Part shown: positions 9,422-19,989 of the stretch, in pieces
How the letters are laid out: the number at the start of each line of letters is the position of its first letter
How positions within the stretch are numbered: the stretch's first letter is position 1
NCBI GenBank assembly: GCA_027604705.1
Contig: JADHYV010000015.1
Coordinates: 248,001-312,000 of the forward strand
From: Allomyces arbusculus
Taxonomy: Eukaryota; Blastocladiomycota; Blastocladiomycetes; Blastocladiales; Blastocladiaceae
Length of the DNA: 64,000 nucleotides
Reading direction: 5' to 3'
Program-made: the position numbers and the translations under genes
Notes under the pieces: generated by a model
The model's database searches: none
What the model saw: only the letters and a program-made list of their open reading frames with translations
Told to the model about the DNA's origin: nothing

Positions 9422-10943
9422 CTACTCGTCAATGACGATCACATCTACCTCTTCCGCGTCCTCGGCAACAATCTCGTCGATAACGACCACGCCGTCCTCG
9501 GCATCCACATCCATCCCATCACTATCCTTTACACGCGGCGGCGGGGCCGCGGCCTCGTCGGCCACGACTTCAATTTCTCCATCCATCCCCTCCGCACGCG
9601 CCCTTGCCGCCGCCGCCGCCCCCACTACCACGCGAAACGCCTCCCTCTCCTCGCTCGTCGCCACTCCGAGCCGATCCAGCGCACACATGGCCACGGCACA
9701 CGCGTTATCCCTCGCCAGGACCGTGCGGTACGTTGCCACCGCGTCCGCACGCACCTGCGCCTCGGCGAGGTCGCCGAGATCCATGTCGTGCGTCACAGCA
9801 GACTGGACCGCAGCTAGGAGAACGCGTTGCGCGCGGCCGAGTGCTAGCAAGTCGGCGACGGAGTCGGTGGAGGTGGCCACGTCATGTAGGACGGTCACAG
9901 CGGTGCGTGCGAGGGCGAGGTCGTCTTGCGTGGACGCGAGTAGGCGGAGGAGGTGGCCCCAAGTGCGTTGCAGCGGGGCACGGGAGCCGGAGGGGAGGGC
10001 GAGCGCGATGTGGAGGAAGTGTAGGCCGATGTGCGCGAGCGGGAGGGCGTGCGCGCGCCAGGGATCGGGTTGGGCTAGCGGAAGAACGGGGTGAGGGGAT
10101 GACGGAGTCTCGCGAGAGAGGGATGGATTTGCGGAACGTACTGGTGCAAATCAGGGCAAAGATAGCGTGCAGTGCGTCCGACGCGACGGTTGCCATAGTC
10201 ACGGCCTTGGTCGGGTGGGCTGCCGAAGCCACATCGATGGCCTGAGCAAACGCGTCGGGCTCGTCAGCGATGATCCAGTCTGTCGAACGAATTTGGCCCA
10301 GCGCACCTGGTGGAGATGGTTGAGAGCGTGTATCAGCGTTCTTTCGTGCACGGCCTGGAACAGGCACCCGTCCTCAACGTCGAGAAGAACCTACGGCGCG
10401 CCTTCCCAACATTAGCATCCCCATTTCCATTCATCCGCACCCGGCAAATTGCGCCAAACCAACCTTGACGACGTGCCCAGCCCCTACTTCAAACCACACC
10501 TCCGTCCACGCCGCGCTCACGGTTCTTCCCAACAAGGACATCCCCGCGAGCCGCGCTTCCGCGTGTTTGAGCACGCGCGCGAGTGGGACCACGGGCCGTT
10601 CGTCCCGTGCCCATTCGACGATGACCGACGCCGTGCGCGCCACGTAAACCCATTGCGCGAGCAAGTCGGGTTCGGCACCCGGGAACACGGATGTCAGCGT
10701 TGACTCGTCCGACAAGGCGTTGAGCAAATCCTTGAGCTGTTTTGCGTCCGGTGATATGGAATCCGACCTCGATGCATCATTCAGCTGTTCGAAGGCGCCA
10801 CGAACGCGTTCGGCAAGCTTGACATGGTTGGCACGGCTCGAATCTTGCGCTTTGGTGTCGTCAGTGGTCTTGGTCGTAGAAGCAGCAAGTTGACTTCGAG
10901 TGCGTCGGACCAACAGCGCGTTGCTAGAATGGATGCCGGCCAT
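9422..10943 (-). CDS. Uncharacterised helical protein with acidic C-terminus
   Basis: Proposed minus-strand exons: 10943-10464, 10390-10307, 10241-10142, 10074-9422; 438 residues. I do not recognise the family. Splicing joins frames into a continuous, mostly helical, Ala/Leu-rich protein, with segments such as LARTAVTVLHDVATSTDSVA and VATYRTVLARDNACAVAMCA that are reminiscent of TPR-like repeats. It ends in an acidic tail rich in D, E, V and I (last 40 residues). An Ett1/Nro1-type TPR protein is one possible relative, but no diagnostic motif is visible. The donor of intron 1 is uncertain: 10463 (GTTGGT) or 10487 (GTAGGG) both keep frame and differ by eight residues. The other two introns (65 and 67 bp) have clear branch points. 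The gene converges on the Ufo1-like gene with only 75 bases between. Confidence 0.65.
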
Positions 10944-12325
10944 GGTGGAGAGTGCTGCGCGAATGGATGGCTGCTGTGGTTTCGAATGCGTCTAGTTGTC
11001 TACGAATAGTTAAACGCGGGACGTCGTCGTCGACGTCGTGGGGAGGAGAGTTGGTGCGCCGTTGAGCGAGTGATTCACAGCAGCAATCTTTTTGATGCGA
11101 GAAGCAGCCGATCACGTTTGACATTTATGTGCTTCATTTTTGTTTGGTTTTGGCTCGGTGGCCAGTTCGGGACCAGAAAGCAAAACTCCATTGCAGATTT
11201 TTGAGGACTGAGAGGAACGGACGGAGCTGGCAAACGTGAAGAGCGCGACCATCCACCAGCAACCGATCTTGTTGCGACCCGACAACCTGGCCTGGAATAC
11301 GGGCGGGCCATGCCATCGTCACTGCTTCAGGGTCATTTCATTTCTTTTTCGTTGGGCATTCTGCCTCCAGGCCGCGCCAGGCCAGCAGCTGCCACCGAAG
11401 TGGAGGAGTAGAGACAACAGCGGCGGTTGTCACCTCGCTGACAGTCTGACGTGGACTCTCATCTGACTTGGACGCCCGTGACACCTGAACGCATATCTTA
11501 CGTCAAAAACGCCTATTACGCCGAAGCAAAACAGCAATACCTGTGGGCGAAAAGTGCAGAGGTTCATCCCAAAGCACTTTTGTAGAGTTGACACGAACAG
11601 ACTTCCGCTGGGCCTCCCCTGAGGGGTCTGAGTAGCCAGGCGGAGAGCAGATGAGTGTGGACAGTGGAGCGGCTGTACTCCTCAGCAAATTGATCATGCC
11701 GGGAGACGTGTAAATGTGCTGTGCATCATAAATGAGGGTGTTGTTGCTGCTGAGCTGCTGCTGGCCCACCGAACGAACTTCGACGATCTGAAATGCAAGC
11801 GTCAAATCAAGCATCAAGCGTCAAGCATCAAGCATCATCAAGGATCAACACCAAACATTAAAACCAAGTGTGATGCATCAATGGTCTGTGCGCCATTTCG
11901 CATTGGTTGATCAATTTTTTTGAGCAAGAGCGGCCAAAGTTAGCGACCAAGTCCACACAAGCCTGTCTTGGGAAGACTGGGACGACCAAAACATGAAATT
12001 GCGAAATCGAGGAGAGAGAGGGTTGATTAAGGTTCAAGCCGCTCTTGCAGAGCGAGCGGCCGTCATTCAAATCGGATCCAGCAACTAAAACAAAGCAAAG
12101 CGTCGTCGTTTTGTATTTGCAATTGTACACGGAATGGGAGCAAACAGAGCGCTATGAGGTTGGCAAAGAGATCGTGCAGAACGAGGGAGCGAGAAGAACA
12201 AATGTGGGAAGAAATTGACGCGAAGCGACCGATTCCGCCTCTGGGGCCCGACTCGATCACTTCACGCCGTCCATCCACGAGGATAGCTCAACTATGGCTT
12301 GCCCGTACGCTCGCGCGACGAGGGC
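10944..12325. other. Intergenic, lower-GC stretch
   Basis: About 1.4 kb between the start of the unknown protein gene and the 3' end of the metacaspase gene. GC is visibly lower than in the genes. Only short unrelated frames are present (longest near 11503-11817 on the minus strand). A degenerate CAAGCRT repeat lies at 11796-11849. No gene is supportable. Confidence 0.5.
11796..11849. repeat. Degenerate heptamer array (CAAGCRT/CATCAAG)
   Basis: Seven to eight imperfect copies of a CAAGCRT-like unit (CAAGCGT, CAAGCAT and CATCAAG variants) run through the interval on the plus strand. It is a minisatellite-like tract in intergenic DNA. Confidence 0.6.
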
Positions 12326-13738
12326 TTACAGGCAGAAGCGCGAGTTCAGGTCAACAAGACGGCCTGACGACATCTGCGGGATCTGCGAGTAGCCGTTCTT
12401 GAGAATGTCGCGCACGCTCTCGAGCAGCTGCGTGAAAGTCAAGTCGTGGCCGTTGCCCTGCGAGAGCGTCTGGATGAGCGCGTGCGAGAGCGCGCCCGTG
12501 TACTGGCCGCTGATTTGAGCGTCGGCCGAGGTCTGGTCGTCACGGCAGCTGTGGTCGGCGCAGAGCGTCAGTAATGCAGAGCGTCAGTAATGCAGGAACA
12601 CAGGCACCAAAACCACCGCTCAAAACCAGGAAAAGAAGAAGCACGTACCCCGAGAACGAGATGATGTCGGCTGCCGAGGCCTTTTCGCGCTGGTTCTTTT
12701 CGGCAATCTCCGACTGCTGTGGCGGCGGTGGCTTGAAGAGCAGCTTCATACCCGCGGCCGCCGACATGAGCGCCTGCATCTTGTTGCCCGACGAGTAGGC
12801 CACGCCGGCCTGCTTGAGCAAGTCAATGGCCTCGCCCGTATGCCGCTTCGACAGCGTCATCTCAATGTTGCCCTTGACCGTGTAGACGAACGGCAAGTCG
12901 ATGATCGTGCCCGAGTGGCAGCAGTCCATGATCTGTGGTAGGCAGGGGTGGTTTGGCAAGGTCAGGTTGAGGTCGAAGCGTCCAAGGGAGTTGGAGAAGA
13001 AGCTCCACGTACGCAAGTCAGGCGCACACCGGCGGGCAGGTTCTTGACGAGCACGTCATGCAGCGTGTCGTCGGTAATCTGGCCGGCCTTCTCGTAGTCG
13101 AGCGGCACAATCGTCTCGTCGTGGCCGTCCTCCTCGTCGCCATCCTCGTCCTTCTGCTTGGAGCCGTGGCCACTGTAGTGGAAGAGCAGCGACTAGAGAA
13201 ACCAACCAAGAGAGGTCAGCGTCCGTGTTCATATCATGCGAGCGAGTTGATGGAAAGACCGTACGTCGTTGGGCTGCGCGTCACGAACGAGCCACTGCAT
13301 CGCGGCCAGAATGTTGTTCTTGGTGGGCAGCGCGTTCGGGTCCGACTGGTCATCGGTGAGAATGACCGAGTTTTGCCGCGAGAAGCCCCAGTTGCCGAAC
13401 AGGTAGGACGAGATGTTGTGCACGTCGTTGATGCACCCACGCAGCTCGGCCTTGGTGCCCTTGTAGTTGATGCCGACAAAGAGCGCCTTTTTGCGACCCC
13501 TGCGAGACGTGAACAGCGCGTGGAAATCAGTCAATCTGGCCGAGGTCTCGACACAGATGGTAAACAAGACGTCAACGCACGTGCAGTTGGACTTGAGCTG
13601 ATCGGTCGGGGTCAACGACGACGAGTCGCCATCGCCGCCGCCCTCCTGGCCGTGGCCGCGCTTCTCGTCGACAATGTCGGCAATCACGTCGCCGACCTTG
13701 TCCTTGAGCTTGTCAGTGAGACCGCGGAAGAACGACAT
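12326..13738 (-). CDS. MCA1: Type I metacaspase (Mca1/Yca1)
   Basis: Minus-strand exons: 13738-13581, 13499-13265, 13192-13013, 12932-12649, 12548-12326; 359 residues. It is a Ca-dependent Arg/Lys-specific cysteine peptidase of clan CD (C14B), linked in fungi to protein quality control and cell death. Splicing rebuilds the family signature [16 protein letters not shown] at the start of the p20-like domain. The catalytic His is in HYSGHGS (about His140), and the catalytic Cys is in DCCHSGT (about Cys196). The p10-like part contains DDQTSAD and [10 protein letters not shown] and ends [10 protein letters not shown]. The N-terminal prodomain is only about 50 residues and lacks the long Q/P/Y-rich segment usual in yeast and filamentous fungi. 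Five exons give exact frame agreement. The ATG at 13738 follows an in-frame, less likely upstream extension. The last intron contains a tandem 16-bp duplication. Confidence 0.93.
12561..12592. repeat. Tandem 16-bp duplication containing the branch point in a metacaspase intron
   Basis: CAGAGCGTCAGTAATG occurs twice in immediate succession (12561-12576, 12577-12592) inside intron 12549-12648. In the sense strand each copy carries TTACTGAC, a good branch-point match, so the intron has two candidate branch sites 16 bases apart. The nearer one is roughly 20 bases from the acceptor. Confidence 0.85.
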
Positions 13739-15235
13739 GGTGAGATTGGGTGCGAGAGACTGGAACAGCGAGGACAAGTCGAGTTAGTGATTGCGGAACG
13801 ACCAAAACTGAATCGAGAAGAAGTGAGAGCAAGTCGAGTCGAGCGAGAAAGCGAGCAAGCGGGCACCGGCTCAGACTCTCAAGGCTGTTGTCATCTAGTC
13901 CACGTAGCGCACGTTCTCCAGATTCCGCGCGCGCACTCCGCGATAGCTCCGTCCACGACCAAAGCGGTAACCACGCGCAACTTCACGTCAATTCGACAAC
14001 AACGACGGCGCGGTGCCACCTCAAACCAAGTCGGCCGAGGAGACGCGCGCAAGAACCGGCACTCGCGCGCGAGCAGCACAAAGGCGCATCAGGCGCGAGC
14101 GACGCCCCCATACGCGAGGCACCAGACCGACAAGGACAGGGAACAACGGCAACCTCGCCGCCGTCGTCATTCATCTCGCGATACCTCCTCACACGCGAGC
14201 CCATCGGCTCCGGCGCTCGGTGCAAATATTAGTGCCGCTGGTCGGGCATCTTGCGCGCAGTATCCACCCGCGTCTCCTTCCCCGAGAGGAAACGAGCCGG
14301 GCTCCGACTGCTTACGGAGCGCCACCAGCGGGCTCAATGATGCGCGCGTCGTGAACATGTCGCCGCCCGCCTTTCCGGCGCGCCGTGGCGGGTTGCAAAT
14401 GAGCGCGTGCCGGCATGGTGGAGACCAACGTCTCCAAGCGGCGCATATCGGTCCATCTTGGGCCCGTTTTACGAAGACGGCCGGAAGACTCGAGGCCAAA
14501 CGTCTCCAAACGCGCGAGCCCTTGGACGACGGTGGAGTTGCGCAAGAGCAGCGCGCCCACAGACGTGGCGGAAGCAACGCGCGGCGCGCGCACGGTGCAC
14601 AGAGAGCGCAACGTGGACCTCAAACCTTTTACTAAATTGAAGTCATCATCGTGGTGCGGGCTGGTGCGCGCTGGCGGTGCCCGCGTTGCTTACCTGTTTG
14701 CTCGCTCTCTCGCACGTTGGCTCGTCGTGCATCGGCCAGCAGAGGCATGGACACGTACGGAAGGTCGAAATGCGGCCGCGTGCGGGTAGCTGCAGCGGTC
14801 GAAGAGGCAAGGAAGAGGGAGGGTGCGCGCGCAGGGGAGAAGGAAGGACGAGGTGCGGGGCCGTGTTGAGACAACGAGGCCAAGGACGTGGTCGAGCAGC
14901 TGCTGCACAGACGCGGCCGCTTGGCAGGCCGAGCCACCTGGGCGCCTGCCGGTGGGCGCGGTGTTGCACACGTGGACGCGTCGATCCCTGCCCGTTCGCA
15001 CAAAATAGTGGCGAAATGCGGTGATCTGCCTCCATTTGCGCGCATCTGCTCCATCGCGCTTCTCGCCACCGCTGCCGCTGGCGGCCGCTGCCCCACGACA
15101 AGGACGCGCGCCTCCAGAGCCGTCCCTCCCCCTCACCTCTTCTCGCTCTTGGACCGCGCCGCCACGCTCAAGCGCCCAATTCTTTGCGCCTCTGCCCCGC
15201 GCCCAACACGGCGAGACACAACCACCACCTGCACC
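13739..15235. other. Divergent intergenic region between metacaspase and phosphomannomutase
   Basis: About 1.5 kb lying between two divergent starts. Long frames on the plus strand through 14635 are the antisense continuation over the metacaspase gene, and those near 14650-15235 are compositional. None shows a domain or a splice pattern. A CT-rich pyrimidine stretch (15120-15160) lies shortly before the phosphomannomutase ATG. Confidence 0.5.
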
Positions 15236-16184
15236 ATGGCCAACGCCGCACCTGCACCAACGGCGACGACGCGCTGGGCCGACAAGGAGGACCCGACCAC
15301 GCTGGTCCTGTTCGACGTCGACGGCACGCTCACGCCCGCGCGCAAGACCGCATCCCCTGAAATGATCGCGCAGCTCGCACGGCTCCGGAAAAAGGTGGTC
15401 GTCGGGTTTGTCGGCGGCAGCGACTTTGCCAAGCAGCTCGAGCAGCTCGGCGCCAATGGTGCGTTGATCAATCCACACGCGTCGCTTGGCCCCATTCTGG
15501 CGACGCGTCTCTTATCGCACGCACGTTTTTTGTGCCCGACCTGTTGTATAGCCCTCGACATGTTCGACTACTGCTTTTCCGAGAACGGGCTCACCGCCTA
15601 CCGCCTGGGCCAGCCGCTCGAGTCGCAGAGCTTCATCCACTGGCTCGGCGAGAAGAAGTATCAAAAGCTCGCCAACTTCATTCTGCACTACATTGCCGAC
15701 CTCGACATTCCCGTCAAGCGGTACGCGCAGATGCTTCCGCACCCGGTCACGACGCGGAGAACTGACGCGAGACGCATTCCCCACTAGCGGCACCTTCATC
15801 GAGTTCCGCAACGGCATGATCAACGTCTCGCCGATCGGCCGCAACTGCTCGCGCACCGAGCGCAAGGAATTCGAGCAGTACGACCACAAGCACCACATTC
15901 GCAAGACCATGATCGAGGCGCTGCGCCGCGAGTTTGCCGACTATGGCCTGACCTACTCGATTGGCGGCGAAATCTCGTTCGACGTGTTCCCGACCGGCTG
16001 GGACAAGACCTACTGCCTGCGCCACGTGCAGGACGACCACTTCAAGACAATTCACTTCTTTGGCGACAAGACGCACAAGGGCGGCAACGACCACGAAATC
16101 TACACGCACCCGAGCGTTGTCGGGCATGCCGTGACCAAGCCCGAGGACACGATGCTGGAGCTGAAAAAGATGTTTGGCGTCTAA
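15236..16184 (+). CDS. SEC53: Phosphomannomutase (Sec53/PMM)
   Basis: Exons 15236-15458, 15552-15720, 15788-16184; 262 residues. A cytosolic HAD-superfamily enzyme that interconverts mannose-6-phosphate and mannose-1-phosphate, feeding GDP-mannose for N-glycans, GPI anchors and O-mannosylation. The HAD motif LFDVDGTLT contains the nucleophile (Asp27) and acid/base (Asp29). The cap domain carries [20 protein letters not shown], joined across intron 2. The C-terminal core has [15 protein letters not shown] and [19 protein letters not shown]. Both introns (93 and 67 bp) restore frame and family sequence exactly. The length fits the eukaryotic family (about 250), with a slightly longer N-terminus. 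The ATG lies in a good start context (CACCATGG). Confidence 0.96.
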
Positions 16185-16541
16185 GGTGTGGTCGGCGCGA
16201 GGTCGCTGTTGTAGCGCATGTTTTAAACATCTGTAGATTGGCTTATCTCCATCGTTTTTTGCGACATCTTGTCGTTCGCAGAGTGGCAAGAGTCGACAAG
16301 AGCACGCATCTCTTGGAGATGTGGTTGTTTCTGACTGCTAGCCATCGTAAACATGATGATTGCAAGAGGCAGGTCGAGGCAAACCAACCCTTCTCGAGTT
16401 TCCCTTGACGCTTGGCGACCCGCAATCATTCAATCTGAGTAACGATTTTGCAACAGAACTTCCAGCATTCTGCTCGCGTATTTGGAACCCAGTCACTCTC
16501 CACCTTCACGCTCGCTGTCAAGGGATGCCAAAAGGCGAACC
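16185..16541. other. Short intergenic spacer
   Basis: A 357-base spacer between two plus-strand genes. It must contain the 3' end of the phosphomannomutase gene and the promoter of the kelch gene. No motif stands out. Confidence 0.5.
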
Positions 16542-18544
16542 ATGAGCCAACCGATCCCGCACGCACGCTTTTCCGTGCGCCTGATGCAGCGGCTGCCGTA
16601 CTGCGTGCCGGTTGGGCTCACTATAGCCTTTGCAGCGCTGCTCCTCACCTGGGCGGTCAATGGTCCGCCGTCACCGCGCGACGTCACCTGGCAATTCAAC
16701 GACGGCTGGCCGAATTGTTTTGTTCGCGCGGGCGCAACGCTCACGGGGTCGGCCATGCTCTACCTCCCGCGCTCGTCCGTGCTGTACGTGATGGGAGGGA
16801 GGGCGGCGAGTACGGGTGCCGAGTGCGTTGACGTGGCTGCAGTCGACTTGTCGCAGGTTGTCGATTTGACCGACGTGGATGACGACGCCGTGATGACGGC
16901 CGAGTGGACAGTGCCCGAGGGCGCGTGGTTGCCCGCGGCCGTGCAGCGCGATAATGCCACGTCCGAGGTGATTGATTTGTGGATGCACCCGCTTGGCGAG
17001 GATGCAGATGCCAGGAGACCATGGATCGTGCGCAATGTCGTGAACGCAACCAAAGACGACGTGGAAAGCGACGGGGTCACAGGGTCTGTTGTCAACCACC
17101 CCGCCTTTTCCGCGGGTATCGCGCCCATCTCATACGCGGCCGAGGCGAGCGGGGTGGGCAATGGAGTGTTTGCGTTTGGCGGGTGGCCGCAGCCCGAAGC
17201 GACGTTGTGGCGGTCGAATCTTGTTCGTGATTCTTTGCTCCCAGTTCTTGCATCAATGGAGAAAAAGCTCATTGTTGCTTGTGCTCGAACCGTCGCTTCA
17301 TAGTACAGTCCGAACCGCTTGCACCCGTCGCTCCTGCCAATGCTTCGTCGACCGCAGTACCTGTCGCTCGAGGATTTGGTGCCCTGACCCGATACGACGC
17401 GAACCAGCTGGTACTAGCGGGTGGAACGACCGCCAACAACACGCGGCTGCAGGACGTGTGGACCTACCAGATTGCTAACCGCACTTGGGAGCAGGTTCGT
17501 TTGTCGAGGTTAGACGGATTTCCAGCGTGAAATGGCAACTCACGCTTCCTCCACCCACCGACATAGTACCCGTACCCGCTCACCAACGGCTACGACTCGG
17601 TGCAAGCCACGACCTACACGACACGCGACGCGCGATCGACCCTTCTCCTCGTCGTCGGCGCACGGCACGGGTCCAACCTGACGCTCGAGTACGCGACCCT
17701 CGCGCTCTCCACGCCCTTCCAACCCGTCTCCATAGCCATCCCGGACATCGGCACCGACTGGACCCCCGCGGTGCTCACTTCCACCTCGGCCCCCGCGCTC
17801 ATCATCCACGACGACCACCTGTTCCTCGCCTCGGGCGGGTCCGCGCTCCGCACCGACCTCCGCGCACCGAAACACACCCTCCCGCTCTCCGCAATCCTGC
17901 TTGATTACGACCCGTCCAGTTCCACGCTCACCGCCACCTGGACCCCGGCATACGTCCCGCTCGGCCAAGTCTGGTCCCCACGGCGCGGGCTCGGCGCTGG
18001 CGCGATTGTCGGGATCGTACTCGGGTCGATCTATGGCCTGCGGTTTATTCGGCGGTTTTGGTGGTGGTACTCGGTCCAGAAACGAATGAATATCGCGCGC
18101 AAGGCGGAGCGTGCACGGCCGTCGATGCCGCTTGTGGTTCCGACGCCGGTAACGGGGCTTGGGCCGCAGTATCCGCGGTATGGACGGGATGAGGAGGTGC
18201 CAAGTGCGGATGCATATGCGCAGTGGTGGTACGGGTGGTGGTGGGCGATGACGTGGGGCGCGGTGCCGCGCGAGTTGGGTGTAGCAGCGGCAGGTGGCGA
18301 GATGGGTGTGGCAGCGACAGGTGCGGCAGTGGACACGCCGGTGCAGCAGCAGCAGCAGGCGCCGATGGGGATGGTCGCGCCGCAACCCGCCGAGCCGGTC
18401 CCAGAGGTGCCGGATGGGAGGACGTTGCGGGATGAGCACACGTCGGTGTCGCTCATGTCGGCTGGGACTGATTCGAGCACGAGCGAAGGTCTGGCGGTCG
18501 TGGAAAATCAGAGAGGATTGACAGTTAATAATTCAGAGTTGTAG
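16542..18544 (+). CDS. Kelch-repeat membrane protein
   Basis: Exons 16542-17222, 17309-17494, 17567-18544; 614 residues. The N-terminus has a hydrophobic segment (VPVGLTIAFAALLLTWAV, about residues 23-40) after a basic stretch, suiting a signal peptide or signal anchor. The ectodomain shows beta-propeller features: MLYLPRSSVLYVMGG, GVFAFGGWPQPE and a clear kelch repeat LVLAGGTTANNTRLQDVWTY followed by W. A second membrane segment (GLGAGAIVGIVLGSIYGL) lies near residue 435. The cytoplasmic tail has a W/Y-rich patch, a Q5 run and a Ser-rich end. This suits a single-pass surface protein with an extracellular propeller; fungi have several such proteins of unknown role. The intron 1 acceptor (17308) was chosen over one four bases upstream because it preserves frame. 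Function is unknown. Confidence 0.78.
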
Positions 18545-19989
18545 TCATAACAAACAGATGGTGTCATTTGTATCTTGAGTGTGCAGAAATGTCTGCGAAT
18601 GCAGCCATTGACAGCGCTGAGGAAATGCCGAATCGAATGCTCTACAATTTGGCTGCTCGGGTCGGAAAATCGGCCTGCTGCTGATGAGAGATGTATGTCG
18701 AGCAGTTCACAGACACAGAGCCATCAACTCGATCCATAAAGCATTGCGAAGATTTCCGGTGCAAATTATGTCTGACCGCGTTTGCGCGATTTGCGCGTTA
18801 AGAGACTGCGACAAAATGCAATACGGTGATAAATCAGCGTGCTCTTGCCAAGGTCATAATCATAAAACGAGGCAGCATAACCTTGCAGGGGTCGTGAATG
18901 ACAATCCGCTTGCCCAGCGGTACTCCTGCTGGCCTGCGCAAAGCAAGCCGAACTGGGTGCGCGATAGCCGCTATTTCGGGTAGATGATTCTCAACTGAAG
19001 CCGCACATATCTGGGCTGGGGGGAGCATGGATGAGAGTCAATGCAGCGCGACTGTGTGGTGGAGATCAATCGACCTACATTGACCTGCAAGAATGTCAAT
19101 CGAAACGTAATTTGCTCAAACAAAACCTGAATCGATGGGAGCGCTTTTTAATTGGCGAGATGAGGACTTTGTCATTTTTTCTCTCCTCCCGCGTGCTCTA
19201 ACCAATGTGATTTGGCCAATCGAGGGTCGATTGTGCTCAATCGAGCACCTCCAGCTTGATTGTGCATCGATTGAGTGACTCAACTTCGTGATGTAGCTGG
19301 AGCCTGCTCAATGGTGCTGCCATGGTACAAAGCACGCGTATGTATTTCTGGTGACTATTGTGGGTCGCCGCCACAAAGAACATGAGTCAGTCAAAACATT
19401 CAGAACAAACCTCCCCACCAACAAGACATGTGTCGAACCATTGCTTGCAGGGTGATGCGCTACCGCATCTGGTTTTACATACGCGGGTGAGTGGGTTCCT
19501 TCGCGCTCGCGCCCGCATCCATGACAGTTAAGTTGGGGTTGCAGCTGCGCCCGCCACGACCGTGTCGGAACCACGGCCGTCGGTCGATGTGAGCAACGCG
19601 TCAGTGCGTCATGGTCGCAGCGATGCATCCCAGTCGCACCTGCAACGCGCGGTCCGTCGCGTGCGGCCGAGCTAGTGTTGGGTGGTGTTGGGTTTTGTTT
19701 TCGCCGTTTGTCTTGTCTATACATACAAAGCAGCTGCGCTCATTGTGGTCTGCAGTCGCCCTTCGACTTGTGGGCTCTCAGCCCGCTCCACACCAGCATC
19801 ACAAGGGCTGATACCAGGGGAGCTTGGGAGCGTTAAGGCAGCAGGCCTGCAGACGACAGTAGAGTAAGAATGAGACACACCGACGGGCACTGCTCAGGTC
19901 GTTTTCGACGCGCTCACACGCAATGAGCAGCTGTCCACGTCGTCGAAGAACAAGGTGCTTTCTGTGCATGCTGCCTCCCTCCAGCCGTC
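18545..19989. other. Gene-poor, lower-GC stretch
   Basis: About 1.45 kb with no supportable gene. Frames are short and lack domains. Between about 19090 and 19285 the motif TCGAT/ATCGA recurs many times, including TGCTCAATCGAGCAC (related to the repeats at 391-509). Composition is clearly lower in GC than the flanking genes. It leads into the decayed gene starting near 19990. Confidence 0.5.
19200..19285. repeat. ATCGA-rich repetitive patch
   Basis: Short ATCGA/TCGAT words recur in both orientations, giving imperfect inverted repeats such as TGCTCAATCGAGCA. The patch shares a 13-base core with the direct repeats near 395. It belongs to no recognised element. Confidence 0.4.

Noticed and set aside
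13058-14635. 525-codon plus-strand frame across the metacaspase gene
   Set aside because: The first half is the complement of metacaspase exons; the second half is Arg/Ala-rich without similarity.
17540-18439. 299-codon minus-strand frame with H/R-rich sequence opposite the kelch gene
   Set aside because: Antisense shadow; the plus strand gives a spliced protein with kelch repeat and membrane segments.
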